Below, piece after piece: positions 8,553-18,460 of a stretch of 64,000 bases of DNA. The stretch spans positions 1 to 64,000 of the forward strand of contig JACKAK010000012.1 in assembly GCA_020635115.1 (NCBI GenBank). The letters run 5' to 3'. Position numbers and translations under genes: made by a program. This DNA is from Halobacteriovoraceae bacterium (GTDB lineage Bacteria > Bdellovibrionota > Bacteriovoracia > Bacteriovoracales > Bacteriovoracaceae). Position 1 is the first letter of the stretch. Each line of letters opens with the position of its first letter. A model generated the notes under the pieces. It did not search any database, was not told the origin of the DNA, and saw nothing but the letters and a program-made list of their open reading frames with translations.

Positions 8553-9887
8553 TTAGGCCACTAATTTTTCAAAAGTCTCTCGATGTTCAGGAAATTCTGT
8601 AATGGCCTCATTCAAATGAGTATTTATTAGTCTTTTAGAAAGATCTAATTCAATGGAGCGTTCTATAATAATTTTATAAAACTCTGGAGCTTTAAAACCT
8701 GAGCGAATAATTTCAATAGTTTTTTTAAGTGAGTCAGCTGGAGATAAACTGACATCGTTGGCCACAACTTCCATTATTCTAATTTCTAAGGAGTCAGGAA
8801 ACTCCTCTTTGGCCTTTTCAATAACTTGATGAAGTCTTTCAACTTCTTTGGCCATTTTTAGGCCCTCCATTATGGAAGTATATATAAGTGGTTTTCCCTT
8901 ACAGATTTCAGTGGCCATTTCCATTGTATTCATTGCTTTTTCAAATAATTCAGGGTCTACATTTTTATTAAGTTCATATTTATCTTTGATTATCCTCTTT
9001 CCATAAACTGTTAAAGAGGCAGCAATATGGTTTTTCATGATGGTATCTGGTCTTAGTACTTGTTTAAAGGCCTCATGGTAAATAAAAATATCTTCGTATT
9101 CAGCATTTGCAACTGACATCCTCGTAAATTCAGGAATAAGAGTTGGATCCACTGGATAATTTCTAAGCATGATATTTCCAATCTTATAGGCCTGTCTATT
9201 TTCTTTTTCTAGTGAAAGTATTTTAAAGAGCTCTGTTAAACATTGAAAACTTCCAGGATCGTATTCCAAACCTTTAAAAAAACACTCTTTTGCTCTGGCC
9301 AATTGTTTACTTCTGGCCCAAATTTTTCCCTCCAGCATCCAAGCATCAGCTGGTCGATCTGAAAATCGTTTTGCGGTTTCAATATGTTGAAGGGCCCTAT
9401 CCGGATCGGTATCTATATTTTCTTTGGCCTGCTCAATTTCTTCTTTGTAGGGAGTTGGAGCAAGTTTGGGGGTAATTGATTTTAAAATAGTGGACTGCAG
9501 AGAATTAACAGTGAAAGGTTTTTGGATTAAGTCATCAATTTCACCTTTTTGGATTCTCATTGAAATATCCAAAGTTAGTTTTTCTCCTATGACAAAAAAG
9601 GATGACTTTAATCTATTGGGTAACATTTTTAAGTGTAAGTCTAAAAGTTTAGAATAGGTTTGATCTTCAATGAGTACAGTTGAAAATATCACTTCTGGTC
9701 TAACGCGTTTGAGAATATCTTCTGCTTCAGAGAAATTTCGAGCAAAAAACATATGAGCTTTAGGAGCTGCTGTCATTTTAAGAACAGAAGTGATTGAGCT
9801 TTTAGATACATTGCTTGGATCGACGATCATAAATCGCTTTTCACGCATATAGTTTATGATAGCTTTTTTTACTTTATCATCAATCAT
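8553..9887 (-). CDS. Receiver-like domain plus TPR-repeat protein
   Basis: 444 residues. Residues about 17-135 have a receiver (CheY-like) fold pattern: MIVDPSNVSKSSI at the start, EVIFSTVLI where the phospho-aspartate strand should be, and DLIQKPF as the Lys-Pro loop. The usual DD pair and acceptor Asp are not clear, so it may be a pseudo-receiver. From about 150 onward there are tetratricopeptide-type helices (DPDRALQHIETAKRF, ARAKECFFKGLEYDPGSF). It is the last gene of the lpt-rpoN-hpf run, 19 bp after hpf. A scaffold role is inferred; no specific family was recognised. Confidence 0.65.
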   Translation of the reverse strand: MIDDKVKKAIINYMREKRFMIVDPSNVSKSSITSVLKMTAAPKAHMFFARNFSEAEDILKRVRPEVIFSTVLIEDQTYSKLLDLHLKMLPNRLKSSFFVIGEKLTLDISMRIQKGEIDDLIQKPFTVNSLQSTILKSITPKLAPTPYKEEIEQAKENIDTDPDRALQHIETAKRFSDRPADAWMLEGKIWARSKQLARAKECFFKGLEYDPGSFQCLTELFKILSLEKENRQAYKIGNIMLRNYPVDPTLIPEFTRMSVANAEYEDIFIYHEAFKQVLRPDTIMKNHIAASLTVYGKRIIKDKYELNKNVDPELFEKAMNTMEMATEICKGKPLIYTSIMEGLKMAKEVERLHQVIEKAKEEFPDSLEIRIMEVVANDVSLSPADSLKKTIEIIRSGFKAPEFYKIIIERSIELDLSKRLINTHLNEAITEFPEHRETFEKLVA

Positions 9888-9906
9888 TTCATCTCAACTT
9901 TAGAAT

Positions 9907-10278
9907 CTAAGCAACTTCATCAGGATTCTCAATATAATCAGACCAGGCCAATTCTGCGTCGAGAACGTATAATTCATTCTTCTTTCTATGCATTTTATTT
10001 TTCATTTTTTCTTTTTTGCGAATAATTTGTTTTTCAATTTTTGAAATGGCCATATCAAGAGTTTTATAGAGATTATCAGATTGGGCCTTCGCATGATATT
10101 CAATGTGTGGACCGGTAAGGTTTAGTTCTGAAATATGAACTCCTTCCTTAGCAGAGCATATCCACTTTACATTGGTGTTGCCCTCAAAATACTTTGTAAG
10201 TTTTTTAGATTTTTCTTTGATTCTGCTATCAAGAGAATCTGTGTGATCAATGTTCTTAAAAGAAATAGTTAGTTTCAT
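9907..10278 (-). CDS. hpf: Ribosome hibernation-promoting factor (sigma-54 modulation type)
   Basis: 123 residues matching the short HPF/YfiA/RaiA fold: N-terminal beta strand ISFKNIDHTDSLDSRIKEK, then a KAQSDNLYKTLDMAISKIEKQI helix typical of the family. These proteins bind the 30S decoding region and inactivate ribosomes in starvation. The C-terminal dimerisation domain of long HPF is absent; the tail after residue 95 is basic then acidic. It lies 71 bp downstream of rpoN, the classic gene order that gave the family its old sigma-54 modulation name. Confidence 0.9.
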   Translation of the reverse strand: MKLTISFKNIDHTDSLDSRIKEKSKKLTKYFEGNTNVKWICSAKEGVHISELNLTGPHIEYHAKAQSDNLYKTLDMAISKIEKQIIRKKEKMKNKMHRKKNELYVLDAELAWSDYIENPDEVA

Positions 10279-10349
10279 AAATTTACCTCGTCATTATTTA
10301 TCGACATGTGTGAATTCTTACTAAAACGTAATCGAATGGTTATTTTAAC

Positions 10350-11807
10350 TTATTTTATTTTTCTTTTTGATGATGATTCAATTCCAAGTATTTCTCGGTA
10401 CTTAGTCACAGTACGTCTGGCCACGATAATCTCTTCTTGCTTCAATAATTGCACTATTTTTTGGTCAGACAGTGGTTTTTTCGGATTTTCGTTATCAACA
10501 AGAGCTTTAAGTTTGATTTTGAGAACTTCTCCCGAGATATCAACTCCGCCATTTTTTCCACCGATACCTGAGTTAAAAAAGTATTTTAATTCAAAAAGCC
10601 CAATTGGCGTATGCATATATTTATTCGTTGTCACTCTTGAAACTGTAGATTCATGCATGCCTATTTCATTAGCAACATCTCTAAGAATCATGGGTTTGAG
10701 AAAGCTAGGGCCTTTCTTGAAAAATTCTTGTTGTTGAATCACAATAGATTTTGCGACTTTATATATAGTGTTTTGTCGATTTTGAATTGATTTGATAAGC
10801 CAAAGTGCTGAGCGAAGTTTATCTTGAACAAATTCTTTTGTCTTTTGGTCTCCATTTTCTTCTGATTTGAGGAGCATTTCTTGATATAACTTTGATACTT
10901 TTAAAGAAGGCACTCCTTCATCATTTATTTTGACAACAAATTCTCCACCGACTTGAACCACAAATATATCGGGAACTATATAGTGAGTTTCTTCACTGGC
11001 CACTAAACGGCCTGGTTTTGGAGTTAAAGATTGTAAAATAAAAAGAGCACTTTCAATGGCCTCTAGAGAAACCCCAAGTTTAGATGCAAGTGGTTTGTGA
11101 TCCTTTGAACTAAGTTCATCTAAATGGAATTCTATAATTTTTTCTAGAAGTGGCGATCTTTGTTCTAAAAGCTTTGCTTGAACCAGTAAACATTCTTTTA
11201 GGTCTCTAGCTGCGCATCCAACAGGGTCTAAACACTGAATCATTTTCAATATTTCTAGAGCATCTTCCCTATCATGTCCTGTCTGTTGTAAAATTTCCTC
11301 GAAATCGATATCCAAATACCCGTCATCTCGGATATTGTTAATTATAAGTTCTGCAACCTCCCACTCACTTTCAGTGAGGTTTTCCATTCTAAGTTGCCAC
11401 TCTAAATGATCTGCTAGAGACATCCCTTTCGAAATCATATTTTCATAATTTGGAGCTTCATCACCATTAGGAATAGAAAGATCTTTGGGAGCTGAGCTCG
11501 ATGAACTATTATAAGTCTCTATGTAACTGGACCAATCAAAATCATCTTTTTCAACAACAGTACTTTCATTGAAATTTTCAGAAGTTGCCTCCTGATTTTG
11601 CATTTCTAATTTTTCGACTTTATAATCAACGTCTGTCTCACTCGAGTTTTCTTTTTCTTCAAGAAGAGGATTTTCCATCATCTCCTCTGCTATAACGTTA
11701 GTCATCTCTAAATGAGTAAGGGTCAGCAGCTTAATCGCTTGCTGCAACTGGGGAGTCATCATCAAGTTTTGCGTTTGCTTTAAACTCTGTGATAATTTAA
11801 CCGCCAT
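10350..11807 (-). CDS. rpoN: RNA polymerase sigma-54 factor RpoN
   Basis: 485 residues. Region I is glutamine/leucine-rich (SQSLKQTQNLMMTPQLQQAI), followed by an acidic region II (about 50-110), a core-binding domain with DLKECLLVQA, a helix-turn-helix (IGMHESTVSRVTTNKYM), and the C-terminal RpoN box ARRTVTKYRE that reads the -24 element. All landmarks are in order and the length is normal. It lies between lptB (33 bp upstream) and hpf. No enhancer-binding activator lies in this window. Confidence 0.97.
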   Translation of the reverse strand: MAVKLSQSLKQTQNLMMTPQLQQAIKLLTLTHLEMTNVIAEEMMENPLLEEKENSSETDVDYKVEKLEMQNQEATSENFNESTVVEKDDFDWSSYIETYNSSSSSAPKDLSIPNGDEAPNYENMISKGMSLADHLEWQLRMENLTESEWEVAELIINNIRDDGYLDIDFEEILQQTGHDREDALEILKMIQCLDPVGCAARDLKECLLVQAKLLEQRSPLLEKIIEFHLDELSSKDHKPLASKLGVSLEAIESALFILQSLTPKPGRLVASEETHYIVPDIFVVQVGGEFVVKINDEGVPSLKVSKLYQEMLLKSEENGDQKTKEFVQDKLRSALWLIKSIQNRQNTIYKVAKSIVIQQQEFFKKGPSFLKPMILRDVANEIGMHESTVSRVTTNKYMHTPIGLFELKYFFNSGIGGKNGGVDISGEVLKIKLKALVDNENPKKPLSDQKIVQLLKQEEIIVARRTVTKYREILGIESSSKRKIK

Positions 11808-11840
11808 AATATACCTTCCATCTCATACGTAGTCATTAAA

Positions 11841-12566
11841 CTACATTTTAAATTCTTCTCCGAGATAGAACTTCCTTGCTCTTTCATCATTTATTATTTC
11901 TTCAGATGTACCACTCACAAGCATTTCTCCATTATTCATTATATAGGCCCGATCAATAACGCCAAGAGTTTCTCTTACATTATGATCCGTGATTAGAACT
12001 CCAATGCTTCTTGATTTTAATGAAAATATTAAATTTTGAATATCACCTACAGCTAAAGGGTCAACACCTGCAAAAGGTTCATCTAATAAAATAAATTGTG
12101 GCTCCAATGCAAGAGTTCTTGCTATTTCAACCCTTCTTCTTTCTCCACCTGATAGTGCTGAACCAATTGATTTTCGAATTTTTTGCAATTTAAAATCTCC
12201 AATGAGTTCTTCAAGCAGAGCTTTCTTACGAGAATATGGAATTTTCCTATTTTCTAAAACACAAAATATATTTTCTTCAACAGTTAAATCTCTAAAGATT
12301 GAAGCTTCTTGAGGTAAATATCCAAGTCCCATGTGGGCCCTTTTATGAATAGGATAATTAGAAATTTCAGTTCCATTTAATTGAATCGATCCTGTATCTG
12401 ACTTTATAAGACCAACAACCATATAAAATGAAGTTGTTTTTCCTGCACCATTTGGACCTAAAATTCCTACCACTTCATTTTGATTAAGCTCAAAACTCAC
12501 TCCATTCACAACTGTTCTTCCATCATAAACTTTTTTAATATTTAACACTTCTAGGTACGATCTCAT
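11841..12566 (-). CDS. lptB: LPS export ABC transporter ATP-binding protein LptB
   Basis: 241 residues, the cytoplasmic ATPase that powers LPS extraction from the inner membrane with LptFG. Walker A is GPNGAGKTT, the ABC signature is LSGGERRRVE, Walker B is FILLDEPFAGVDP, and the H-loop is ITDHNVRETL, all typical of LptB. The start follows the lptC/A stop by 9 bp, so the two are co-transcribed. LptFG, LptD and LptE are not in this window. Confidence 0.95.
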   Translation of the reverse strand: MRSYLEVLNIKKVYDGRTVVNGVSFELNQNEVVGILGPNGAGKTTSFYMVVGLIKSDTGSIQLNGTEISNYPIHKRAHMGLGYLPQEASIFRDLTVEENIFCVLENRKIPYSRKKALLEELIGDFKLQKIRKSIGSALSGGERRRVEIARTLALEPQFILLDEPFAGVDPLAVGDIQNLIFSLKSRSIGVLITDHNVRETLGVIDRAYIMNNGEMLVSGTSEEIINDERARKFYLGEEFKM

Positions 12567-12575
12567 GACACCCTT

Positions 12576-13559
12576 TCATTTTATAGTTATATTAGTATTA
12601 ACGTTCTCAACCTCTACGACTTCGATATCCTCACGTAGTATAATTCTATTTCCCTTTATTCTACTACTACCTTGCACTACTTTTGGATATCCAGTTAAAA
12701 CTACTTTTTTCTCCTTTGCAAACATCTCTAATTTTTCAGCATAGGCCTCTCTGAGGATTTTTTCTCCACCGGAGTGTACATATTCACTAATTCTCACATC
12801 GTCAGTCATCGTTAAATACTTGAGCTTTTTATTAAAGTTTCCCATGATTATATTGCCATTTCGTGACGTTGCCTTAACCGGGCCGTATAAAACTTCAACA
12901 CTATCAACCAGAGATATCAAGTTTTTAGACAGGTCTGCGCTCAAATGATTTGTTTTAAAATCTAGACCTCGATGATACACCCTGGACTTATGAATTTTAC
13001 CATCAACATTTCCATCGGCCTTGGCCAACTGAGAAGGGATGTCAAAAAACATTTTATTTGAATTTAATAGCAACTCATCTCCATTGACCAAATTAGTAGC
13101 GATCATTTTTACATTCGTATTCATTCGCAAATTATTTTTCTTGCTATCATAAATGGCATGATCAGCTGTAAATTTTGAATTTGAAGATTCCAATTTTACT
13201 TCTTGTGTAAGCTCAAGAGTACCTTTTTTTCCCATATAGTGACCCCTGAAGGACTCAAAATGTAAAAAAGAATCTTTCTTCAAAAAATAAAATCCATTCG
13301 GGCCTGAAAATGCTAGATCATCAGTTCTCTCATCAAAAACAATTTCAAAAGCATCCAAAAATAACTTATTTTCATGATCTTCAACTAGATAATATTGGAT
13401 TCCTTTAAAGTAGCTTAGATCTGGAGTATTTAATACTTCGGATGAAGACAAATTGATCTTATCTTTTTCAATATTGGCCTGAATCATCAGGGTATTTATA
13501 AATGCACCACCTAAAGATAGAACTACAAAAACATACAACACAATAGTTCTAATTCTCAT
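12576..13559 (-). CDS. lptC: LptC-LptA composite LPS export protein
   Basis: 327 residues. Residues 5-25 form one transmembrane anchor, as in LptC, followed by a periplasmic part with repeated OstA/LptA-type beta strands (for example LESSNSKFTADHAIYDS, GRLxx-like turns, TSRNGNIIMG, LREAYAEKLEM). LptC alone is normally about 190 residues and LptA about 180. The position where both should lie, just before lptB, holds only this single gene, so it probably carries both functions. SD GAGG lies 8 nt before ATG 13559. The composite reading is inference from length and repeat content. Confidence 0.75.
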   Translation of the reverse strand: MRIRTIVLYVFVVLSLGGAFINTLMIQANIEKDKINLSSSEVLNTPDLSYFKGIQYYLVEDHENKLFLDAFEIVFDERTDDLAFSGPNGFYFLKKDSFLHFESFRGHYMGKKGTLELTQEVKLESSNSKFTADHAIYDSKKNNLRMNTNVKMIATNLVNGDELLLNSNKMFFDIPSQLAKADGNVDGKIHKSRVYHRGLDFKTNHLSADLSKNLISLVDSVEVLYGPVKATSRNGNIIMGNFNKKLKYLTMTDDVRISEYVHSGGEKILREAYAEKLEMFAKEKKVVLTGYPKVVQGSSRIKGNRIILREDIEVVEVENVNTNITIK

Positions 13560-13742
13560 TTTGAAATCCTCGTTTAATGAAATCTCCGAATAAAGATCCC
13601 ATCAGCACATTATATCTAATCACAATCAAAGCCGAAAATAAAATATGCATTCTATTAACGTTTTGCAATAACGGCTTTCTAATAGACTCCTGACATTCAA
13701 CATGATAATTTTGTAGGCCTTTCGTCAGTATTAAGGGTAGTT

Positions 13743-16418
13743 GTGTTGAAGGATCAAAAAGACCTGGGAATTGAAGATATTGTTGCACTAGGAGTTAAAC
13801 TTACTCCAATGATGGAACAGTATTACCAGATCAAAAAAAATTACTCTGACACTCTCGTACTATTTCGGATGGGTGACTTCTATGAAGTCTTTTTTAATGA
13901 TGCAAAAGAAACAGCTCGTAGACTCAATATCACATTAACTCATAGAGGGAAACTTGGGGAATACCCTATACCAATGGCCGGAATTCCTCATCATGCGGCC
14001 TCAACATATATCGATAGATTAACCGGACAAGGCCTGAAAGTGGCCATCTGTGAACAAGTAGAAGACCCTAAAGAAACAAAGGGTATTGTAAAACGGGCCG
14101 TCACTCAAATTGTAAGTCCTGGCCTCCCTTATGATTTAGAAAAGACATCGGCAAATGAAAATAGCTATATGCTCTGTGCATATCAAATCCAAAATGCTTT
14201 TTACCTTATTGCAATGGACTATACAACCGGTGCCTTTTACGGACATATTCTTCACAGTGAGTCAAAATTGATTGAAAAAATTCAATATTACTCTCCAAAA
14301 GAATTTATAACTTACTTGGGACAGTGGGATAATTTAGAGCTGGTAAATAATTTTCTATCCTTTGAAAAAACTTTGCATACTAATCTTAGTGAAGAGTACT
14401 TTGATCCAAATTTTACAAGCATATTTATTGAAAAGTTTATTCCCAGTTATAAACGAGATCAAATAATAAAGATGAATCGTCCTTTATTAAATGTAATCGG
14501 CGCATTAGCGTATTATGTTTGCTCTACTCAAGATTCAGAAATGATTTATCATATACGCCCTTTCAAATTAATAAACGATGAGGGTTTGCTTAAAGTATCT
14601 ATCCCAACCTTAAAAGGTCTCGAAATTTTACCCCGCGACAAGGATAGATATAGAGATTCACTTCTTGGGCTTTTGGATAAAACCAAAACAGCACTTGGAG
14701 CAAGATATCTTAGAACTTTTATTCTTACTCCCAGCTTAGATATTAATGAAATTATCCAGAGACAAGAGATCATCAAATTTTTCATTGATAATCACGAAAT
14801 TCTACAAAACGTCCGAGAGGATCTTTTTCATATTAGAGATATTGAGAGAATTCTTGCAAAAGTCTCCAATGGGAAGGCCACAAGTGATGATTTACATAAT
14901 ATTTCCAAAACAATTATGGCCTATCAGACGATTGTTCAAACACTTGGAAAATCTAGGCCAAATAATCTTGGAACACTTAGTGACGTTTTAAATGAATCTC
15001 TTACATTTATTTCAAAATCAGTAATCAGCATTTTAAATGATGAATTAGGGGCCTCTTTAGAGAAGGGAAATTTAATAAAGGATGGACATAGTAAAAAGCG
15101 AGACAAGTTAGCAAAACTTGCACTAAATGCTACAGATGAAATTCTTCAACTTGAGGAATTGTATAGAGAAAAAACTGGTATTCCTAAACTAAAAATAAAA
15201 CACAATAATGTTGCAGGTTATTTTGTAGAAGTTTCAAAGTCATCAAGTGAAAAACTTCCAAAATCTTTTGAAAGAAGACAGACCCTTGTTAACACAGAAA
15301 GATTTTCAACAAAAGAGTTAATCGACTTCGAAAAAGAAGTGGTAAACGCAAAGGATAAGCTTGAAAAACTAGAACGTGAAATTTTCAAAGGACTTATCAA
15401 TATTGTGAAAGATCATAGCAAGCAATTGCAAGAACTCGCTAGTGAAATCTCTAATGTAGATGTCTATCAGTCTCTGGCCTGGGTTGCTCATCAAGAAGAT
15501 TTTGTATGTCCCCAAATAGACTCAAAAAAGAAAATTTTCAAATGCTCCGGGGCCTGGCATCCATTAATTAAGGCCAACATAAAAGATCAATTTGTTTCAC
15601 ATGATATCATACTTGATGACATAAACTATTTTGGTCTAATCACTGGGCCAAATATGGCCGGCAAAACTACTGTTATGAGAGAAGTGGCCATTATCCAGCT
15701 ACTGGCGCAGATTGGAAGTTTCGTGCCTGCAGAAAGTGCTGTTTTGTCTCCTGCAGACTATATTTTCAGTCGACTTGGAGCAAGTGATGATATTCTAAGA
15801 GGTCAATCAACCTTTATGGTTGAGATGTCTGAGACCGCTGAAATCATTCGCCACGCCACTGAAAAATCTCTAGTTATTTTAGATGAAGTTGGTAGAGGAA
15901 CTTCAACCTATGATGGGCTTTCGATCGCTTGGTCGTTGGTAGAATACTTTGTAAAAAATATCAAATCACGCACTCTTTTTGCGACTCACTACCATGAGCT
16001 TATTGAATTAGCAGAAGAACTCAATGGCGCAAAAAACTTAACAGTGGAAATCGTAAATAATAATGGACGGGTGGAATTTCTTTATAGGTTAATTGAAAAA
16101 GCTGCTGAACAGAGTTACGGAATTTATGTCGCAGAGTTGGCCGGACTTCCTCGTGAAATTATTAATCGCTCTCAATCACTGCTTAAAGACCTTGAGACAC
16201 AACATCATCATGATCAAAATAAAGAAAGTAAAAGTTTGCCTGATTACCAAACAGGAACCCAATTGTGTTTTTTTCAAGAACCTGTTGAAGTTCAGATTCC
16301 AAAACATCTTGAAGTTTTAGAATCAGAGCTTGAAAAAATTGATGTTCTTAGAATCACTCCAATAGATGCATTAATTAAACTTCAAAAACTTAAAGAAAAA
16401 GTAAATCATCTCATATAG
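13743..16418 (+). CDS. mutS: DNA mismatch repair protein MutS
   Basis: 891 residues. The mismatch-reading motif GDFYEVF is near residue 45, the core/clamp is in the middle, Walker A is GPNMAGKTTVMRE, the Walker B region is VILDEVGRGTSTYDGLS, and the late ATPase motif is TLFATHYHEL. It scans for mispairs and recruits MutL. A GTG start at 13743 is chosen because AAGGG lies 5 nt upstream and the following residues match the family. It is divergent from the lpt operon with a 183-bp shared promoter region. Confidence 0.97.
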   Translation: MLKDQKDLGIEDIVALGVKLTPMMEQYYQIKKNYSDTLVLFRMGDFYEVFFNDAKETARRLNITLTHRGKLGEYPIPMAGIPHHAASTYIDRLTGQGLKVAICEQVEDPKETKGIVKRAVTQIVSPGLPYDLEKTSANENSYMLCAYQIQNAFYLIAMDYTTGAFYGHILHSESKLIEKIQYYSPKEFITYLGQWDNLELVNNFLSFEKTLHTNLSEEYFDPNFTSIFIEKFIPSYKRDQIIKMNRPLLNVIGALAYYVCSTQDSEMIYHIRPFKLINDEGLLKVSIPTLKGLEILPRDKDRYRDSLLGLLDKTKTALGARYLRTFILTPSLDINEIIQRQEIIKFFIDNHEILQNVREDLFHIRDIERILAKVSNGKATSDDLHNISKTIMAYQTIVQTLGKSRPNNLGTLSDVLNESLTFISKSVISILNDELGASLEKGNLIKDGHSKKRDKLAKLALNATDEILQLEELYREKTGIPKLKIKHNNVAGYFVEVSKSSSEKLPKSFERRQTLVNTERFSTKELIDFEKEVVNAKDKLEKLEREIFKGLINIVKDHSKQLQELASEISNVDVYQSLAWVAHQEDFVCPQIDSKKKIFKCSGAWHPLIKANIKDQFVSHDIILDDINYFGLITGPNMAGKTTVMREVAIIQLLAQIGSFVPAESAVLSPADYIFSRLGASDDILRGQSTFMVEMSETAEIIRHATEKSLVILDEVGRGTSTYDGLSIAWSLVEYFVKNIKSRTLFATHYHELIELAEELNGAKNLTVEIVNNNGRVEFLYRLIEKAAEQSYGIYVAELAGLPREIINRSQSLLKDLETQHHHDQNKESKSLPDYQTGTQLCFFQEPVEVQIPKHLEVLESELEKIDVLRITPIDALIKLQKLKEKVNHLI

Positions 16419-16427
16419 ATTTTTTGT

Positions 16428-17774
16428 CTAGAACCAAGATTCAAATTGAATCCCATAGTTTGAATAATTTTCAGGAGCTCCAATTATACCAGCGTTACTC
16501 GCGACAGTCTCAGCAATTGCGCTATTTACAAAAGTTTGTGAAATATAAAAGCGAATTACCGGTCTTCCCCAAATACCTTTGTTTAGATGAATTTGCGGAG
16601 AGAGAGTAAAACGAGTGAGATTACTAATGGGAGCTTCTTCTCTGTCTAAACTTACCCACCCAACTTCACTGGCCAAAGAAAAATGGTCACTAAAAAAGTA
16701 AACCGGTCTGATAGCAGCTCCAAAGAATGACTCTTTGTCTACGACTGTTTTTGAACCACTTGTAATTTTAGCAGGTCCTAATTCACTCATATCCCAAGTT
16801 ATTGCATGCAAAATTTCTAGATTTCCAAAAACAATTTTTCCTTGATTAAAAATTCTAAATCTTTTGGCCTCTTCATATTTGTTTTTCTTTGTATTACCTA
16901 TATCTTTGAGTGCATATGTAAGATCAAATTTCATACTCATACTTTCCATATTCCCTGTCGCATAGGCAAGACCAAATTCATTATCGCTAAATTTAAATTT
17001 AAATCCTAGAATATATCCCGTATTTGAACTATAAATCACATCATTTCCTGTTGTTGTGTCAACTGTCTTACCTCCTTTATTGAACCCAACTGCTAACCAT
17101 GTGTCCAAGGTGCCAATACCTAAATCCAAATCCATATAGCGCATATCAACTACTTTTTTGGAAACAGTTCCACCAGAACCTTTTGTGGACTTTCCTTCCG
17201 AGGTATCAGGATCTGTTGGTGCATTTAGAAATGCAACTTTTACAAGCCCTTCTCCTAGTTTAATTCCACTTATTCCTGCACCAATCCCACTCATATCGGC
17301 CCAATGAAACCAATCTAGTATATGAATATCAGTTTCTCTATACCATCTTTTTCCAACCCAAATCTTAGAATTTTCCATTTTAAATAAATTTCCTAAAGTA
17401 AGGTATGATTCAACCATGCTGATAGATAAATCCCCATTACCATCTGAAGTAGAACTCCCTTCGGAATTGGTATGGCCAGGTTCAGAAACTGCAAAATTAA
17501 CATTCATCACTTGATAAGGTTTTTCAGCTTTTTCCCAAGCTTTCTGTGGAGAATAGCTAAAGTTCATTTCTCCATATGTTCCACATTCATTTCCCAGTCT
17601 CATGAAATTTCCGGGTACTCCAGAAATTTTAGGACAAACGTGATCTTCACCCCATCCATTTATTCCAGTGCCTGCGCGAAGATATCCGCCTAATTTCAAA
17701 TAATCATCACCAATGACCTTATGAATTACAGAGAACAGGCCCAGAATTAATACTGCAAATTTAATGTTTTTCAT
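16428..17774 (-). CDS. LamB-type carbohydrate porin (maltoporin-like)
   Basis: 448 residues, signal peptide about 1-22 (cleavage near VIG-DD). The family landmarks are present: GGYLRAGTG at the mature N-terminus, RLGNECGTYGE, and VGKRWYRETDIHILDWF with the following SGIGAGI stretch, all diagnostic of LamB. The last residue is Phe, as in outer-membrane barrels assembled by Bam. It would form an 18-stranded trimeric channel for maltodextrin-like sugars. No sugar transporter or mal genes are adjacent, so the substrate is uncertain. GAGG precedes the ATG. Convergent with mutS. Confidence 0.85.
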   Translation of the reverse strand: MKNIKFAVLILGLFSVIHKVIGDDYLKLGGYLRAGTGINGWGEDHVCPKISGVPGNFMRLGNECGTYGEMNFSYSPQKAWEKAEKPYQVMNVNFAVSEPGHTNSEGSSTSDGNGDLSISMVESYLTLGNLFKMENSKIWVGKRWYRETDIHILDWFHWADMSGIGAGISGIKLGEGLVKVAFLNAPTDPDTSEGKSTKGSGGTVSKKVVDMRYMDLDLGIGTLDTWLAVGFNKGGKTVDTTTGNDVIYSSNTGYILGFKFKFSDNEFGLAYATGNMESMSMKFDLTYALKDIGNTKKNKYEEAKRFRIFNQGKIVFGNLEILHAITWDMSELGPAKITSGSKTVVDKESFFGAAIRPVYFFSDHFSLASEVGWVSLDREEAPISNLTRFTLSPQIHLNKGIWGRPVIRFYISQTFVNSAIAETVASNAGIIGAPENYSNYGIQFESWF

Positions 17775-17863
17775 ATTTTCCTCAATAATTTAAACTCTAG
17801 TCATAAAACGATACCTATGAATTTCCATAGTGTAAAACACAAACTTTTTTGATAAAAAAACTT

Positions 17864-18460
17864 ATGGATCAACTCACCTTCTTGCAAGAAAACGAAAACT
17901 CCTCCTATGCTGATGATGACGTCATTTTGTATAAGAGTTTTTTTTCAACCAAACATTTTGTATATTTCACTAAGTGCTTAGACGAACTCCCCTGGAAAAA
18001 AGGAAAGATTGAAGTTTGGGGTAAATTGCATACCACTCCTAGATATGAAGCTTGGATAGGAAATAAAACCTACACATATTCGAGACAAATTTTAACACCT
18101 ACAAATTGGACTCCGTGCCTACTTGAAATGAAAAAATTTATTGAATTAAAAATTGGGAGTAAATTTAATTCTGTTTTAGCTAACCTTTATCAAGACGGTT
18201 CTCATTATGTTGGATATCATTCAGACGACGAAGAAGAATTGGGAAATAATCCAATTATTGCATCTGTAAGTTTAGGTGGAAGTAGACGGTTTTGTTTTCG
18301 CAAAAAAAATAATCACTCAGAGAAGGGAGAAATACTTTTAAATAGTGGGGATTTGATTATCATGAAAGGTAATTTTCAAAAAGATTGGCAGCATTGCGTT
18401 CCAAAAACGGCAAAGAAAGTTTCCCCAAGAATAAATCTAACCTTCAGACAAATCAATTAA
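17864..18460 (+). CDS. AlkB-like 2-oxoglutarate/Fe(II) dioxygenase
   Basis: 198 residues. The double-stranded beta-helix Fe site is visible: HSDDEEEL (His-x-Asp), a distal His in DWQHCVPKT, and the 2-oxoglutarate-binding arginines in PRINLTFRQ. NLYQDGSHYVGYHSDD and ASVSLGGSRRFCFR are typical of the AlkB/ALKBH2-3 group. These enzymes repair N1-methyladenine and N3-methylcytosine by oxidative demethylation. ATG 17864 is preferred over an in-frame TTG at 17849; neither has a strong ribosome site. Confidence 0.85.
   Translation: MDQLTFLQENENSSYADDDVILYKSFFSTKHFVYFTKCLDELPWKKGKIEVWGKLHTTPRYEAWIGNKTYTYSRQILTPTNWTPCLLEMKKFIELKIGSKFNSVLANLYQDGSHYVGYHSDDEEELGNNPIIASVSLGGSRRFCFRKKNNHSEKGEILLNSGDLIIMKGNFQKDWQHCVPKTAKKVSPRINLTFRQIN

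Noticed and set aside
10306..10737. 143-residue frame antisense to rpoN
   Set aside because: Overlaps the conserved RpoN C-terminal domain; composition is that of a shadow frame.
13549..13788. 79-residue frame on the minus strand between mutS and lptC/A
   Set aside because: It overlaps the 5' end of mutS and has no ribosome site. The lptC/A gene has its own GAGG site, so this looks like promoter DNA.
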